The translations under genes were made by a program, and so were the position numbers. Below, piece after piece: positions 6,669 through 14,506 of a stretch of 20,000 bases of DNA. Where the stretch lies: assembly GCA_023428335.1 (NCBI GenBank), contig JAEYYS010000418.1, positions 1-20,000 on the forward strand. Direction: 5' to 3'. A model generated the notes under the pieces. The model saw only the letters and a program-made list of their open reading frames with translations, had not been told where the DNA came from and did not search any database. The DNA is from Verrucomicrobiota bacterium (GTDB taxonomy: Bacteria > Verrucomicrobiota > Verrucomicrobiia > Verrucomicrobiales > Verrucomicrobiaceae). Numbering within the stretch: the stretch's first letter is position 1; every line of letters begins with the position of its first letter.

Positions 6669-8165
6669 ATGAAACTCGCTCCCCTCGCCGCCCTCTGTCT
6701 TGGCCTGGCAGGCGCCCTGCCCGCCGCCGACAAACTGAACGTTGTTTTCATCCTCGCCGACGACCTCGGCTGGGGCGAGGTCGGCGTCTATGGCCAGAAG
6801 AAGATCCCGACGCCGAATCTCGACGCTCTCGCGGCGCAGGGCGTGCGCTTCAGCCAGCACTACTCCGGCGCGCCGGTGTGCGCGCCCTCGCGCTGCGTGC
6901 TGATGACCGGCAAGCATCTCGGTCATGCCGAGGTGCGCGGCAATCGCTCCATGAACAAGGTTGAGCCCGACAAGTACTTCGAGGGCCAGCACCCGCTCTC
7001 CGAGGGCGCCTTCACCCTGGCCATGGCCTTCCAAAAGGCCGGTTATCGCACCGGCGCCATGGGCAAGTGGGGCCTGGGGCCGGTCGGCAGCAGCGGCGAT
7101 CCCAACAAGAAGGGCATCGAGTACTTCTTCGGCTACAACTGCCAGGGCGTGGCCCACAGCTTTTACCCACCCTACCTCTGGCGCAACGACCAGCAGATCC
7201 CGATCAATGCCAAGCCCGTGCCCGGCCGCGCCCAGCAGCCCAAGGGCGAGGTGCGCATGGAGGACTGGTTCGCCGAAACCTACGCGCCCAAGCTCATGAT
7301 TGCCGAGGCCGAGCAGTTCCTCGATCGCCACAAGGCCGAGCCCTTCTTCCTCTACCTGCCCTTCATCGAGCCGCACGTCTCCATGCACCCGCCGAAGGAG
7401 TCGGTGGAAAAATTCCCCGCCGAATGGGATGACCAGCCCTACCGCGGCGATGCCGGGTACCTGCCGCACCCGCGGCCGCGCGCCGGTTACGCAGCGATGA
7501 TCAGCGACCTCGACAGCTACGTCGGCCGCGTGCTCGCCCGCCTCGACCAGCATGGCCTCAAGGACAAGACCCTGGTCGTCTTCAGTTCCGACAACGGTGC
7601 CACCCATCCGCGGCCGCCCTCGGCCTTCCATGTCGGCGGTGCCGACGGCAAGTTCTTCGAGAGCGTGCGCGACCTGCGTGGCTGGAAGGGCAGCGTCTAT
7701 GAGGGCGGGCTGCGCGTGCCGACGATCGTGCGCCTGCCCGGCAAGATTCCCGCCGGCGTGGTCAGCAACACGCCCGGTTACTTTGCCGACTGGTTTCCGA
7801 CCCTCTGCGAGGCGGCGGACCTGCCCACGCCCTCTGGGCTTGATGGCGAAAGCCTGTGGCCGGTGCTGACCACTGGCGAGGATCGCCTGCAGCGCAGCAA
7901 GCCCATGCTCTGGGTCTTCCCCGAGTATGGCGGCCAGGTCGCCGTGCGCCTCGGCCCGATGAAACTCGTGCGTCAAAACCTCAAGACCAAGACCCCCGGT
8001 CCCTGGGAGGTCTATGATCTCGACAAGGATCGCGGTGAAACGACCGACCTGTCCGCCCAGCACCCCGAACTGATCCGCCAGGCCGAGGAACTGCTGCGCC
8101 GCGAGGTCGATGCCAATGCCATCTTCCCTGTGCCCATTCCCGGTGTCACCACCGCCGCCAACTGA
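6669..8165 (+). CDS. Exported arylsulfatase-family sulfatase, type I FGly enzyme
   Basis: The 498-residue protein opens with a clear signal peptide (MKLAPLAALCLGLAGALPAA) and then the sulfatase start NVVFILADDLGWGE with metal-binding D31 and D32. The maturation motif is CAPSRCVLMTG, so Cys71 would become formylglycine. Further motifs are GKWGLG (Lys133), SSDNG (Asp308, Asn309) and WKGSVYEGGLRVP. GKWGLG carries Gly where GKWHLG enzymes carry His, so it belongs to a different subgroup. It should cleave sulfate esters in the periplasm or outside the cell; the substrate is unknown. An upstream in-frame ATG at 6639 adds ten residues before the signal peptide and is less likely. It lies 37 bp after the MauE-like gene and 14 bp before the second sulfatase. 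Confidence 0.92.
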   Translation: MKLAPLAALCLGLAGALPAADKLNVVFILADDLGWGEVGVYGQKKIPTPNLDALAAQGVRFSQHYSGAPVCAPSRCVLMTGKHLGHAEVRGNRSMNKVEPDKYFEGQHPLSEGAFTLAMAFQKAGYRTGAMGKWGLGPVGSSGDPNKKGIEYFFGYNCQGVAHSFYPPYLWRNDQQIPINAKPVPGRAQQPKGEVRMEDWFAETYAPKLMIAEAEQFLDRHKAEPFFLYLPFIEPHVSMHPPKESVEKFPAEWDDQPYRGDAGYLPHPRPRAGYAAMISDLDSYVGRVLARLDQHGLKDKTLVVFSSDNGATHPRPPSAFHVGGADGKFFESVRDLRGWKGSVYEGGLRVPTIVRLPGKIPAGVVSNTPGYFADWFPTLCEAADLPTPSGLDGESLWPVLTTGEDRLQRSKPMLWVFPEYGGQVAVRLGPMKLVRQNLKTKTPGPWEVYDLDKDRGETTDLSAQHPELIRQAEELLRREVDANAIFPVPIPGVTTAAN

Positions 8166-8179
8166 ACCGCACTGCCACC

Positions 8180-9997
8180 ATGTCCTTCCGTCCCCTGCTC
8201 CGCCTCGTCGCCCTCCTCCTTGGCAGCGCCGCCTGCCTGACGGCAGCACCGCCGAATGTCGTGGTCTTCCTCGCCGACGACGCCGGCTGGGGCGATTACG
8301 GGGCCTCCGGCAACACCCAGTTGCAGACGCCGAACATCGACTCACTCGCCAAGGGCGGCGTCAGCTTGGATCGTTTCTACGTCTGTCCCGTCTGCGCGCC
8401 GACCCGGGCGGAGTTTCTCACCGGTCGCTACCACCCGCGCGGTGGGGTCAAGGGCGTGTCGACCGGCCAGGAGCGACTCGACCTCGGCGAAAAGACCCTG
8501 GCCGACAGCCTCAAGGCCGCCGGTTATGCCACCGGCGCCTTTGGCAAGTGGCACAACGGCAGCCAGTGGCCCTACCATCCGATGGCGCGCGGTTTCGACG
8601 AGTACTTCGGCCACACCTCCGGGCATTGGGGCGAGTACTTTGATGCCCCGCTGGAGGACAAGGGCCAGATGGTGCGCACCCAGGGTTACATCGTCGACGT
8701 CTGCACCGACCGCGCGCTCGACTTCATCGACCGCCACCAAAAGCGCCCGTTTTTCTGCTACGTGCCCTTCACCACCCCGCACTCCCCCTGGGCGGCGCCG
8801 GCCGAGGATTGGTCGCGCTTCAAGAACAAGCCGCTCACTCAGCATGCCACCCAGACCGAGTTGGAGGTCGCCGACGAGACCCGCTGCGCCTACGCCATGC
8901 TGGAGAACCAGGATCGCAACGTCGGCCGCGTGCTGCAGCGCCTGCGCGACCTCGGGCTCGAGGAGAACACGATCGTTGTGTACTTTTCCGACAACGGCCC
9001 GAACAGCCACCGCTGGACCGGCGGCATGAAGGGCAAGAAGGGCCAGACCGACGAGGGCGGCGTGCGCTCGGTCTGCTACCTGCGCTGGCCGGCCGGCCTG
9101 CCGGCGGGTCGCACGGTGAAACCGATCAGCGGCGCCATCGACCTGCTGCCGACCCTGACCGCGCTGGCCGGCGTGCCGCGCGTTGGCGACAAACCGCTCG
9201 ACGGCCGCGACCTCAGCCCGCTGCTGAAGGGTGAGACCGTCGAATGGCCGGAGCGACTGATCTTCAACTGCTGGGGGCAGAACGTCAGCGTGCGCAGCCA
9301 GACGCATCGTCTCGACAACACCGGCAAACTTTTCGACATGATGGCGGATCCGGCGCAGACGACGCCGATCAACGCCCGTGAACCCGAGCTGGCGGGTCGC
9401 CTTCAGGCGGCGGTCAAGGCCTGGCGACTGGAGATGTTTGGCAGCGCTGAACCGCCGCCGGCACCAGCCAAGGGCAAAGGCGGCAAGGGGGGCAAGGGCG
9501 CCGCCAATGCGGTCGATCCGCGCCCCTTCACCGTCGGCTACCGCGAATTTCCCATCACCCTGCTGCCGGCACGCGATGGCGAACCGCGCGGCGGTGTGCA
9601 GCGCAGCAGCAACGCGCCGAACTGCTCCTACTTTGTCCACTGGACGAGCCTGGACGACCGTCTGGTCTGGAACATCGACGTGCACACCGCCGGCACCTAC
9701 GAGGTGAGCGTCGATTACACCTGTCCGCTTCCGGATGCCGGTGCGAAGATCGAGCTGAGCTTTGGCGACAGCCGCCTCACCGGCACGGTGCAGCCGGGCT
9801 GGGATCCGCCGTTGTACACGAATCAGGACACCCTGCCGCGACCGCACGGCGAAAGCACGATGAAGGAGTTTCGCACCCTGCCGCTGGGTCGCCTGCGCCT
9901 GGAGGCGGGCATCGGTCCACTCAGCCTGTGCGCCCTGGAAATCCCGGGCGCGTCGGTGATGGACCTGCGCCGCCTGACGTTGACGCTGGTTGAGTGA
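8180..9997 (+). CDS. Exported sulfatase with C-terminal beta-rich extension
   Basis: The 605-residue protein has a signal peptide (about 1-23; the LLGSAAC stretch is a weak lipobox at best), then NVVVFLADDAGWGD with D33 and D34. CAPTRAEFLTG makes Cys72 the formylglycine precursor. GKWHNG (Lys123, His125), TTPHSPW and FSDNG (Asp271, Asn272) follow. After the catalytic domain a Pro/Lys/Gly linker (about 424-444, ending GKGGKGGKG) leads to roughly 160 residues rich in predicted beta strands (for example TYEVSVDYTCPLPDAGAKIE), which may be a carbohydrate-binding module. It ends the plus-strand cluster and converges on fabG with six bases between the stop codons. It differs clearly from the first sulfatase, so the two probably act on different sulfate positions. 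Confidence 0.92.
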   Translation: MSFRPLLRLVALLLGSAACLTAAPPNVVVFLADDAGWGDYGASGNTQLQTPNIDSLAKGGVSLDRFYVCPVCAPTRAEFLTGRYHPRGGVKGVSTGQERLDLGEKTLADSLKAAGYATGAFGKWHNGSQWPYHPMARGFDEYFGHTSGHWGEYFDAPLEDKGQMVRTQGYIVDVCTDRALDFIDRHQKRPFFCYVPFTTPHSPWAAPAEDWSRFKNKPLTQHATQTELEVADETRCAYAMLENQDRNVGRVLQRLRDLGLEENTIVVYFSDNGPNSHRWTGGMKGKKGQTDEGGVRSVCYLRWPAGLPAGRTVKPISGAIDLLPTLTALAGVPRVGDKPLDGRDLSPLLKGETVEWPERLIFNCWGQNVSVRSQTHRLDNTGKLFDMMADPAQTTPINAREPELAGRLQAAVKAWRLEMFGSAEPPPAPAKGKGGKGGKGAANAVDPRPFTVGYREFPITLLPARDGEPRGGVQRSSNAPNCSYFVHWTSLDDRLVWNIDVHTAGTYEVSVDYTCPLPDAGAKIELSFGDSRLTGTVQPGWDPPLYTNQDTLPRPHGESTMKEFRTLPLGRLRLEAGIGPLSLCALEIPGASVMDLRRLTLTLVE

Positions 9998-10003
9998 ACC
10001 GGC

Positions 10004-10750
10004 TCACATGACCATGCCTCCGTCGACCGCGAGCACCTGGCCGGTGATGTAGCGGGCTTCGGCACTGGCGAGGAAGAGCGCGGCGGCAGCGATGTCGGCC
10101 GCCTGACCGAAGTCGCCGAGCGGGATTTTCTCCAGCACGGCCGCCTTGATCTTCTCGTCGAGCACGCCGGTCATGTCGGTGCTGATGAAGCCCGGGGCGA
10201 TGACGTTGGCGGTGACGCCGCGACCGGCGAACTCGCGGGCCAGCGACTTCGTGAAGCCGATCAGGCCGGCCTTGCTGGCGGCATAGTTGGCCTGGCCGGC
10301 GTTGCCAATGAGGCCGATGACGGAAGCGACGTTGATGATGCGCGCGCCCTTCTGCTTGAGCAGGCTGCGCTGCACCGCCTTGAGCATGTGGAAGGCGCCC
10401 TTGAGGTTGGTGTCGACGACGAAGTCCCAGTCTTCCTCGCTCATGCGCAGGAGCAGGCCGTCCTTGGTGACACCGGCGTTGTTGACCAGGATGTCGACCT
10501 GGCCGAAATCGGCGAGCACGGCCTTGCCGAGTTCGGCGGTGGCGGCGGCATCGGCGACATCGACGGCATAGGCCTTGGCGGCGCCGGGATGGGCGGCGTT
10601 GATGGCGTCGGCAGCGGCCTGCGAGCTGGCCTCGGTGCGGCTGACCACGGCTACTTTCGCGCCTTCGGCGGCTAAGTTTTCAGCGTTGGCGCGGCCGATG
10701 CCTCGGCCCGCGCCGGTGACGACGGCGACTTTGTCCTGGAGTTTTCCCAT
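10004..10750 (-). CDS. fabG: 3-oxoacyl-[acyl-carrier-protein] reductase
   Basis: This 248-residue classical short-chain dehydrogenase has the usual FabG length. It carries the NADPH-binding TGAGRGIG (residues 12-19), NNAG (90-93), the active-site Asn in DTNLKG (Asn115), and the catalytic Ser143, Tyr156 and Lys160 in NVAS and NYAASK. PGFISTDMT and the C-terminal ITGQVLAVDGGMVM are typical. It reduces 3-oxoacyl-ACP to 3-hydroxyacyl-ACP in the cytosolic type II fatty-acid cycle. Other fab genes are not adjacent. It lies 42 bp downstream of carA on the same strand and may be co-transcribed. Another SDR substrate cannot be fully excluded, but the match to FabG is strong. Confidence 0.93.
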   Translation of the reverse strand: MGKLQDKVAVVTGAGRGIGRANAENLAAEGAKVAVVSRTEASSQAAADAINAAHPGAAKAYAVDVADAAATAELGKAVLADFGQVDILVNNAGVTKDGLLLRMSEEDWDFVVDTNLKGAFHMLKAVQRSLLKQKGARIINVASVIGLIGNAGQANYAASKAGLIGFTKSLAREFAGRGVTANVIAPGFISTDMTGVLDEKIKAAVLEKIPLGDFGQAADIAAAALFLASAEARYITGQVLAVDGGMVM

Positions 10751-10792
10751 GCGCCATCATGGCGACGCGCACGGGAGAGTCAAGACGCGGGC

Positions 10793-11953
10793 TCAGACGC
10801 CGGCCTCGATCATCTGGGCGAACTCGGCGAAGAAATACTTCGCGTCGTTCGGACCGGGGGCCGCCTCAGGGTGGTATTGCACGCTCATCACCGGTGCCTC
10901 ACGATGGCGCATGCCCTCGACCGTACCGTCGTTGAGGTTGATGTGGGTGACCTCGACGTTCGAGGGCAGGCTGGCGGGATCGATGGCGAAGCCGTGGTTC
11001 TGGCTGGTGATGGCGACCTTGCCGGAGCGCAGGTCCTTGACCGGCTGGTTGCCGCCGCGGTGGCCGAACTTGAGCTTGAAGGTGCGGCCGCCGTAGGCGT
11101 GGCCGAGCACCTGGTGGCCGAGGCAGATGCCGAAGATGGGCTTCTTGCCGATCATCGCGCGGATCTGCTCGTGGATGTAGCCGAGCGCGGCGGGATCGCC
11201 GGGGCCGTTGGAGAGGAAAACGCCGTCCGGATTCTTCGCCAGCACGTCCGCGGCCGGGGTCGAGGCCGGCACAACGGTGACGCGGAAACCGCTCTGGCGC
11301 AGGCCGCGCAGGATGTTGCGCTTGATGCCGAAATCGTAGGCGACGACGTGATGACGGGCCTCGCCCAGCGGCAGGAAGGCGCCCAGCGGACCGCCCTCGC
11401 GGTTCTGGCTCGGGCTGGGAATGTCCCAGGCGCGGCTCTCCAGATCCTCCGGATCCCAGGTGTAGGCCTTGGGTGTACTGACCTCCTTGACGAAATCGCT
11501 GCCACTCATCGGCGGGCTGTCGGCGGCGGCGCGCACCGCTTCCTCAATCGTCAGCTCGGTGGTGATCACCGAACGCATGGCGCCGCGGGTGCGCAGGTGC
11601 GTGGTCAGGGCACGGGTGTCGACCCCCTGGATGCCGGGGATGTCCCACTCCTTGAGGTAGGCATCGAGCGAGGCCGTGCTGCGCCAGTTGCTGGGCACTT
11701 CGCAGAGTTCTTCGACAACAAAACCGCGCACATGCGGGCAGTCGCTCTCCGGGTCCAGGCCGTTGACGCCGGTGTTGCCGATCATCGGATAGGTCATGGC
11801 GACGATTTGCCCCCGGTAGGAGGGGTCCGTCAGCACCTCCTGATAACCGCTCATGGAGGTATTGAAGCAGGCCTCACCGGTGCGTGTGCCGGCTGCGCCA
11901 AAGGATTCGCCTTCAAAATACCGTCCGTCTTCGAGTGCCAGGATTGCTTTCAT
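10793..11953 (-). CDS. carA: Carbamoyl-phosphate synthase small (glutaminase) subunit
   Basis: The 386-residue protein begins MKAILALEDGRYFEG, the usual CarA start. The reading frame has an upstream ATG at 11974 that would add seven residues, which I consider unlikely. The N-terminal CarA domain contains NTSMSGYQEVLTDPSY. The C-terminal class I amidotransferase domain has LSNGPGDP, the nucleophile Cys277 in GICLGHQ, and His361 and Glu363 in QYHPEA. It hydrolyses glutamine and passes ammonia to CarB for carbamoyl phosphate used in pyrimidine and arginine synthesis. carB is not in the window. No pyrimidine-responsive leader is evident in the roughly 100 bp shared with the divergent gene at 12056. 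Confidence 0.96.
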   Translation of the reverse strand: MKAILALEDGRYFEGESFGAAGTRTGEACFNTSMSGYQEVLTDPSYRGQIVAMTYPMIGNTGVNGLDPESDCPHVRGFVVEELCEVPSNWRSTASLDAYLKEWDIPGIQGVDTRALTTHLRTRGAMRSVITTELTIEEAVRAAADSPPMSGSDFVKEVSTPKAYTWDPEDLESRAWDIPSPSQNREGGPLGAFLPLGEARHHVVAYDFGIKRNILRGLRQSGFRVTVVPASTPAADVLAKNPDGVFLSNGPGDPAALGYIHEQIRAMIGKKPIFGICLGHQVLGHAYGGRTFKLKFGHRGGNQPVKDLRSGKVAITSQNHGFAIDPASLPSNVEVTHINLNDGTVEGMRHREAPVMSVQYHPEAAPGPNDAKYFFAEFAQMIEAGV

Positions 11954-12055
11954 CAAAATGGGAAACTTTCGCACCTAGCGCGGCTGGCGGGGGAATGCAA
12001 GAGGGGCCTGAGAAATCGCTCGCCTGCGCGCCCGGCCGCTCTAGGTTGCAGTCGA

Positions 12056-12589
12056 ATGCACACGGAGCATGACATTCAGTACGCCCTGGAAATGACGCGG
12101 GTCCTGCACGAGCCGGACCGGCGCATCGACACCTTCGGCAGCACCCGCTTCGAGTTCCAGCTCGTCACCGAGCTCATGGATCAGGTGAACACCACCCGCA
12201 TCCGCCAAGGCCAGATCACCGCCGAGAAACCGCTCATCCTGCGCCCGGACCCGCAGATGGCGGCCGACTTCGATTTTGAGGGCTTTGGCCCGCAGGGCGC
12301 CGCCTTCGGCGAGTTCCTCAAGGAGAACCTGCACCGTCTGGCCGTGCTCAAGTACGGCTTCCGCTTTCGCATGGACGAGATGACCGAGGAAATCGTCCAC
12401 GACCCGATGGAGGCGGTCTGCGGCCGCCTGCTCGAGGACATCCGCGCCTCCGGCAACCCGATGCGCGCGGTCATCGCCGGCGTCGACGACGCCTGGGAAA
12501 TCTGTCTGCTGCGTTTCACGGTCGAAATGATCGAAAAATCCCAGCAGATCAACCTGTTCGACTTCAAGCGCCGCGGCCTCCTGGGCTGA
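12056..12589 (+). CDS. Conserved-looking protein of unknown function
   Basis: The 177-residue protein is soluble, with no signal peptide or membrane segment. It is strongly acidic and basic throughout and looks mostly helical in its C-terminal half (EEIVHDPMEAVCGRLLEDIR, FTVEMIEKSQQINLFDFKRR). I recognise no domain. The ATG at 12056 is the first after the gap from divergent carA. A longer frame continues upstream, but it runs antisense to carA and is noise. It stands 18 bp before the LysM protein gene, so the two are probably co-transcribed with accA further on. Codon pattern and sensible composition support a real gene despite no clear SD. Confidence 0.75.
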   Translation: MHTEHDIQYALEMTRVLHEPDRRIDTFGSTRFEFQLVTELMDQVNTTRIRQGQITAEKPLILRPDPQMAADFDFEGFGPQGAAFGEFLKENLHRLAVLKYGFRFRMDEMTEEIVHDPMEAVCGRLLEDIRASGNPMRAVIAGVDDAWEICLLRFTVEMIEKSQQINLFDFKRRGLLG

Positions 12590-12607
12590 GCCCACGCCGA
12601 CCCCGCC

Positions 12608-13507
12608 ATGGCCAGGGCCCAGTTCAAGATCCTCGTCTACCTCGTGGTGCTGGGCCTGACGCTCGGCAGCATGGCCCTGGCCTATTACATCTACATGAAG
12701 GTGCTGTCGCCCGAGGAGCGCCTGCGCGAGGAGCTCTCGCGCATCCGCCGCACGGAACTGCCGAAGATCGACCCCGGCCTCAAGCGCTTCGACGCCGCCG
12801 CCGCCCTGCTCAAGGAGGGTCGCTTCAACGAGGCTCGCGAGGCCTTGTTCCGCATCGTCCAGCAGTTCCCCGAGTCCGCCGCCGCCCCCGAGGCCAAGCG
12901 CATCATCGGCGAGATCAACATGGATGAGCTGTTCTCGCGCGAGCCGGTGCCGGGCAAGCGCGACTACATCGTCCAGCCCGGCGATTCCCTCGCCCTCATC
13001 GCCTCCCGCCAAAACACGACGATGGACCTGCTCATCCGCCTCAACGGCCTGATGGGCGCCACCCTGCACCCCGGCGACCACCTCACGGTCCTGCCGGTCA
13101 GCTTCAACCTCGTCGTCGATGCCTCAGCCAAAACCGTCACCCTGCGCCGGGTGGCCGGCGAAAAAGAGGTCTTTTTCAAGGAATACCAGGCCGCCGACCT
13201 GCGTCTTCCTGCCGGCATGAAACTGCCTGCTGAAATGGAGATCAAGGGCAAGTCGGCCATGCTCGACGGCCGCGCCGTGCTCTCCACCGATCCGCGCTAT
13301 GCCGAAGCCGACAAGTGGCTGCCCGGCAGCCGTGCTGGCGTCGTTTTGCGCACACCGCCACCTCCAGAACCAGCTCCACCGCCCGGCCCGGATGGGCGCC
13401 AGGCCCCGCCACCGGCACCGCCGCCGGGCATTTTTCTCAGCAGTGAAGACCTTGAGGAGATGTTTGCCCTCGTGCGAAACGGCTCCAAGCTCTACCTGAT
13501 CCGCTAA
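12608..13507 (+). CDS. Membrane-anchored LysM protein with degenerate L,D-transpeptidase-like domain
   Basis: Residues 8-30 are one transmembrane anchor. Residues 58-103 look like a tetratricopeptide-type helical pair (ALLKEGRFNEAREALFRIVQ). Residues 118-163 are a LysM peptidoglycan-binding domain (DYIVQPGDSLALIASRQ, LNGLMGATLHPGDHLTVLP). Residues 166-299 follow the outline of a YkuD catalytic domain: FNLVVDASAKTVTL at the start, KWLPGSRAGVVL where the active-site His region is expected, and IFLSSEDLEEMFALVRNGSKLYLI matching the region after the catalytic Cys. No His or Cys is present there, and the intervening loop is replaced by a proline-rich stretch (250-274). It is likely a periplasmic, wall-binding, non-catalytic protein. 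The gene sits between the unknown gene and accA. Confidence 0.8.
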   Translation: MARAQFKILVYLVVLGLTLGSMALAYYIYMKVLSPEERLREELSRIRRTELPKIDPGLKRFDAAAALLKEGRFNEAREALFRIVQQFPESAAAPEAKRIIGEINMDELFSREPVPGKRDYIVQPGDSLALIASRQNTTMDLLIRLNGLMGATLHPGDHLTVLPVSFNLVVDASAKTVTLRRVAGEKEVFFKEYQAADLRLPAGMKLPAEMEIKGKSAMLDGRAVLSTDPRYAEADKWLPGSRAGVVLRTPPPPEPAPPPGPDGRQAPPPAPPPGIFLSSEDLEEMFALVRNGSKLYLIR

Positions 13508-13522
13508 CCCACCCCTTTCCCC

Positions 13523-14482
13523 ATGAAACAAGTCCTGGATTTCGAAAAACCCGTCGCCAAACTCCGTCAAGAGATCGAGGAGGCGCGCCGCAAGCTCGCC
13601 GCCAAGCCGAGCGACAAACTCGCCACCCAGATCGCTGAGTTGGAGAAGAAGGCCGACACCCTGCTGAGGGACATCCACGACAACCTCAACCCCTGGCAGC
13701 GCGTGCAAATTTCCCGCCACATCAACCGACCCTTCATGCTCGACTACGTCCGCCAGTGCTGCGACGACTTCATCGAGATCCATGGCGACCGCCACATCGG
13801 CGATGACGCCGCCATGCCGGCCGGCTTTGCCACGATTGGCGGCCGCAAGGTCGTCGTCATCGGCCACCAGAAGGGTCGCGACACCAAGGAGAACCTGCTG
13901 CGCAACTTCGGCAGTGCCCACCCCGAGGGCTATCGCAAGGCCCTGCGCGCCATGCGTCTGGCGGAAAAATTCGGCCTGCCCGTGGTCACCCTCATCGACA
14001 CCCCCGGCGCCTTCCCCGGCATCGGCGCCGAGGAGCGCAACATCGCCGAGGCCATCGCCTTCAACCTGCGCGAGATGATGACCCTGCGCACGCCGGTCGT
14101 CGCCGTTGTCATCGGCGAGGGCGGCTCGGGAGGCGCCCTCGGCATCGGCATCGCCGACCGCGTGCTCATGCTCGAAAACGCCTACTACTCGGTCATCAGT
14201 CCCGAGGGCTGCGCCGCCATTCTCTGGAAGCACCGCGAACACGCGCCCGAGGCGGCCAGCGCCCTCAAGCTCAGCGCCCAGGACCTCGCCAAGCTCGGCA
14301 TCATCGACGGCATCATCCCCGAGCCGACCGGTGGCGCCCACCACGACCACGCCGCCGCCGCCGCCTCGCTCAAGGACGGTGTGCTCGCCGCGCTTGCCGA
14401 ATTGGAAGGCAAGCCGGTTGAGCAACTGCTCGAGCAGCGTTACCAAAAATTCCGCGACCTGGGAAAATACACGGAGAACTGA
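13523..14482 (+). CDS. accA: Acetyl-CoA carboxylase carboxyltransferase subunit alpha
   Basis: At 319 residues it has the usual AccA length. The N-terminal coiled-coil-like helices (FEKPVAKLRQEIEEARRKLA) are followed by the crotonase-fold carboxyltransferase core with HGDRHIGDD, GHQKGRDTKENLLRNFG, IDTPGAFPGIGAEERN and GEGGSGGALGIG, then SPEGCAAILWK. With AccD it transfers the carboxyl group from biotin carboxyl carrier protein to acetyl-CoA, giving malonyl-CoA. accD is not adjacent. The start is 15 bp after the LysM gene and 24 bp before the efflux lipoprotein gene, so it lies inside a compact same-strand run. No strong SD is present, as for most genes here. Confidence 0.97.
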   Translation: MKQVLDFEKPVAKLRQEIEEARRKLAAKPSDKLATQIAELEKKADTLLRDIHDNLNPWQRVQISRHINRPFMLDYVRQCCDDFIEIHGDRHIGDDAAMPAGFATIGGRKVVVIGHQKGRDTKENLLRNFGSAHPEGYRKALRAMRLAEKFGLPVVTLIDTPGAFPGIGAEERNIAEAIAFNLREMMTLRTPVVAVVIGEGGSGGALGIGIADRVLMLENAYYSVISPEGCAAILWKHREHAPEAASALKLSAQDLAKLGIIDGIIPEPTGGAHHDHAAAAASLKDGVLAALAELEGKPVEQLLEQRYQKFRDLGKYTEN

Positions 14483-14506
14483 GCCCAAGCCGACGTGTTT
14501 TCCTTC

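Noticed and set aside
6657..8345. 562-codon minus-strand frame opposite the first sulfatase
   Set aside because: The plus strand has complete sulfatase motifs. The antisense translation has no recognisable motif and arises from GC-rich third positions.
8342..9847. 501-codon minus-strand frame opposite the second sulfatase
   Set aside because: Antisense shadow of a well-supported sulfatase gene; no RBS or domain.
10871..12055. Upstream extension of the unknown protein gene (572-codon frame)
   Set aside because: The extra 395 residues are antisense to carA, which has a full catalytic triad; the ATG at 12056 starts the real gene.
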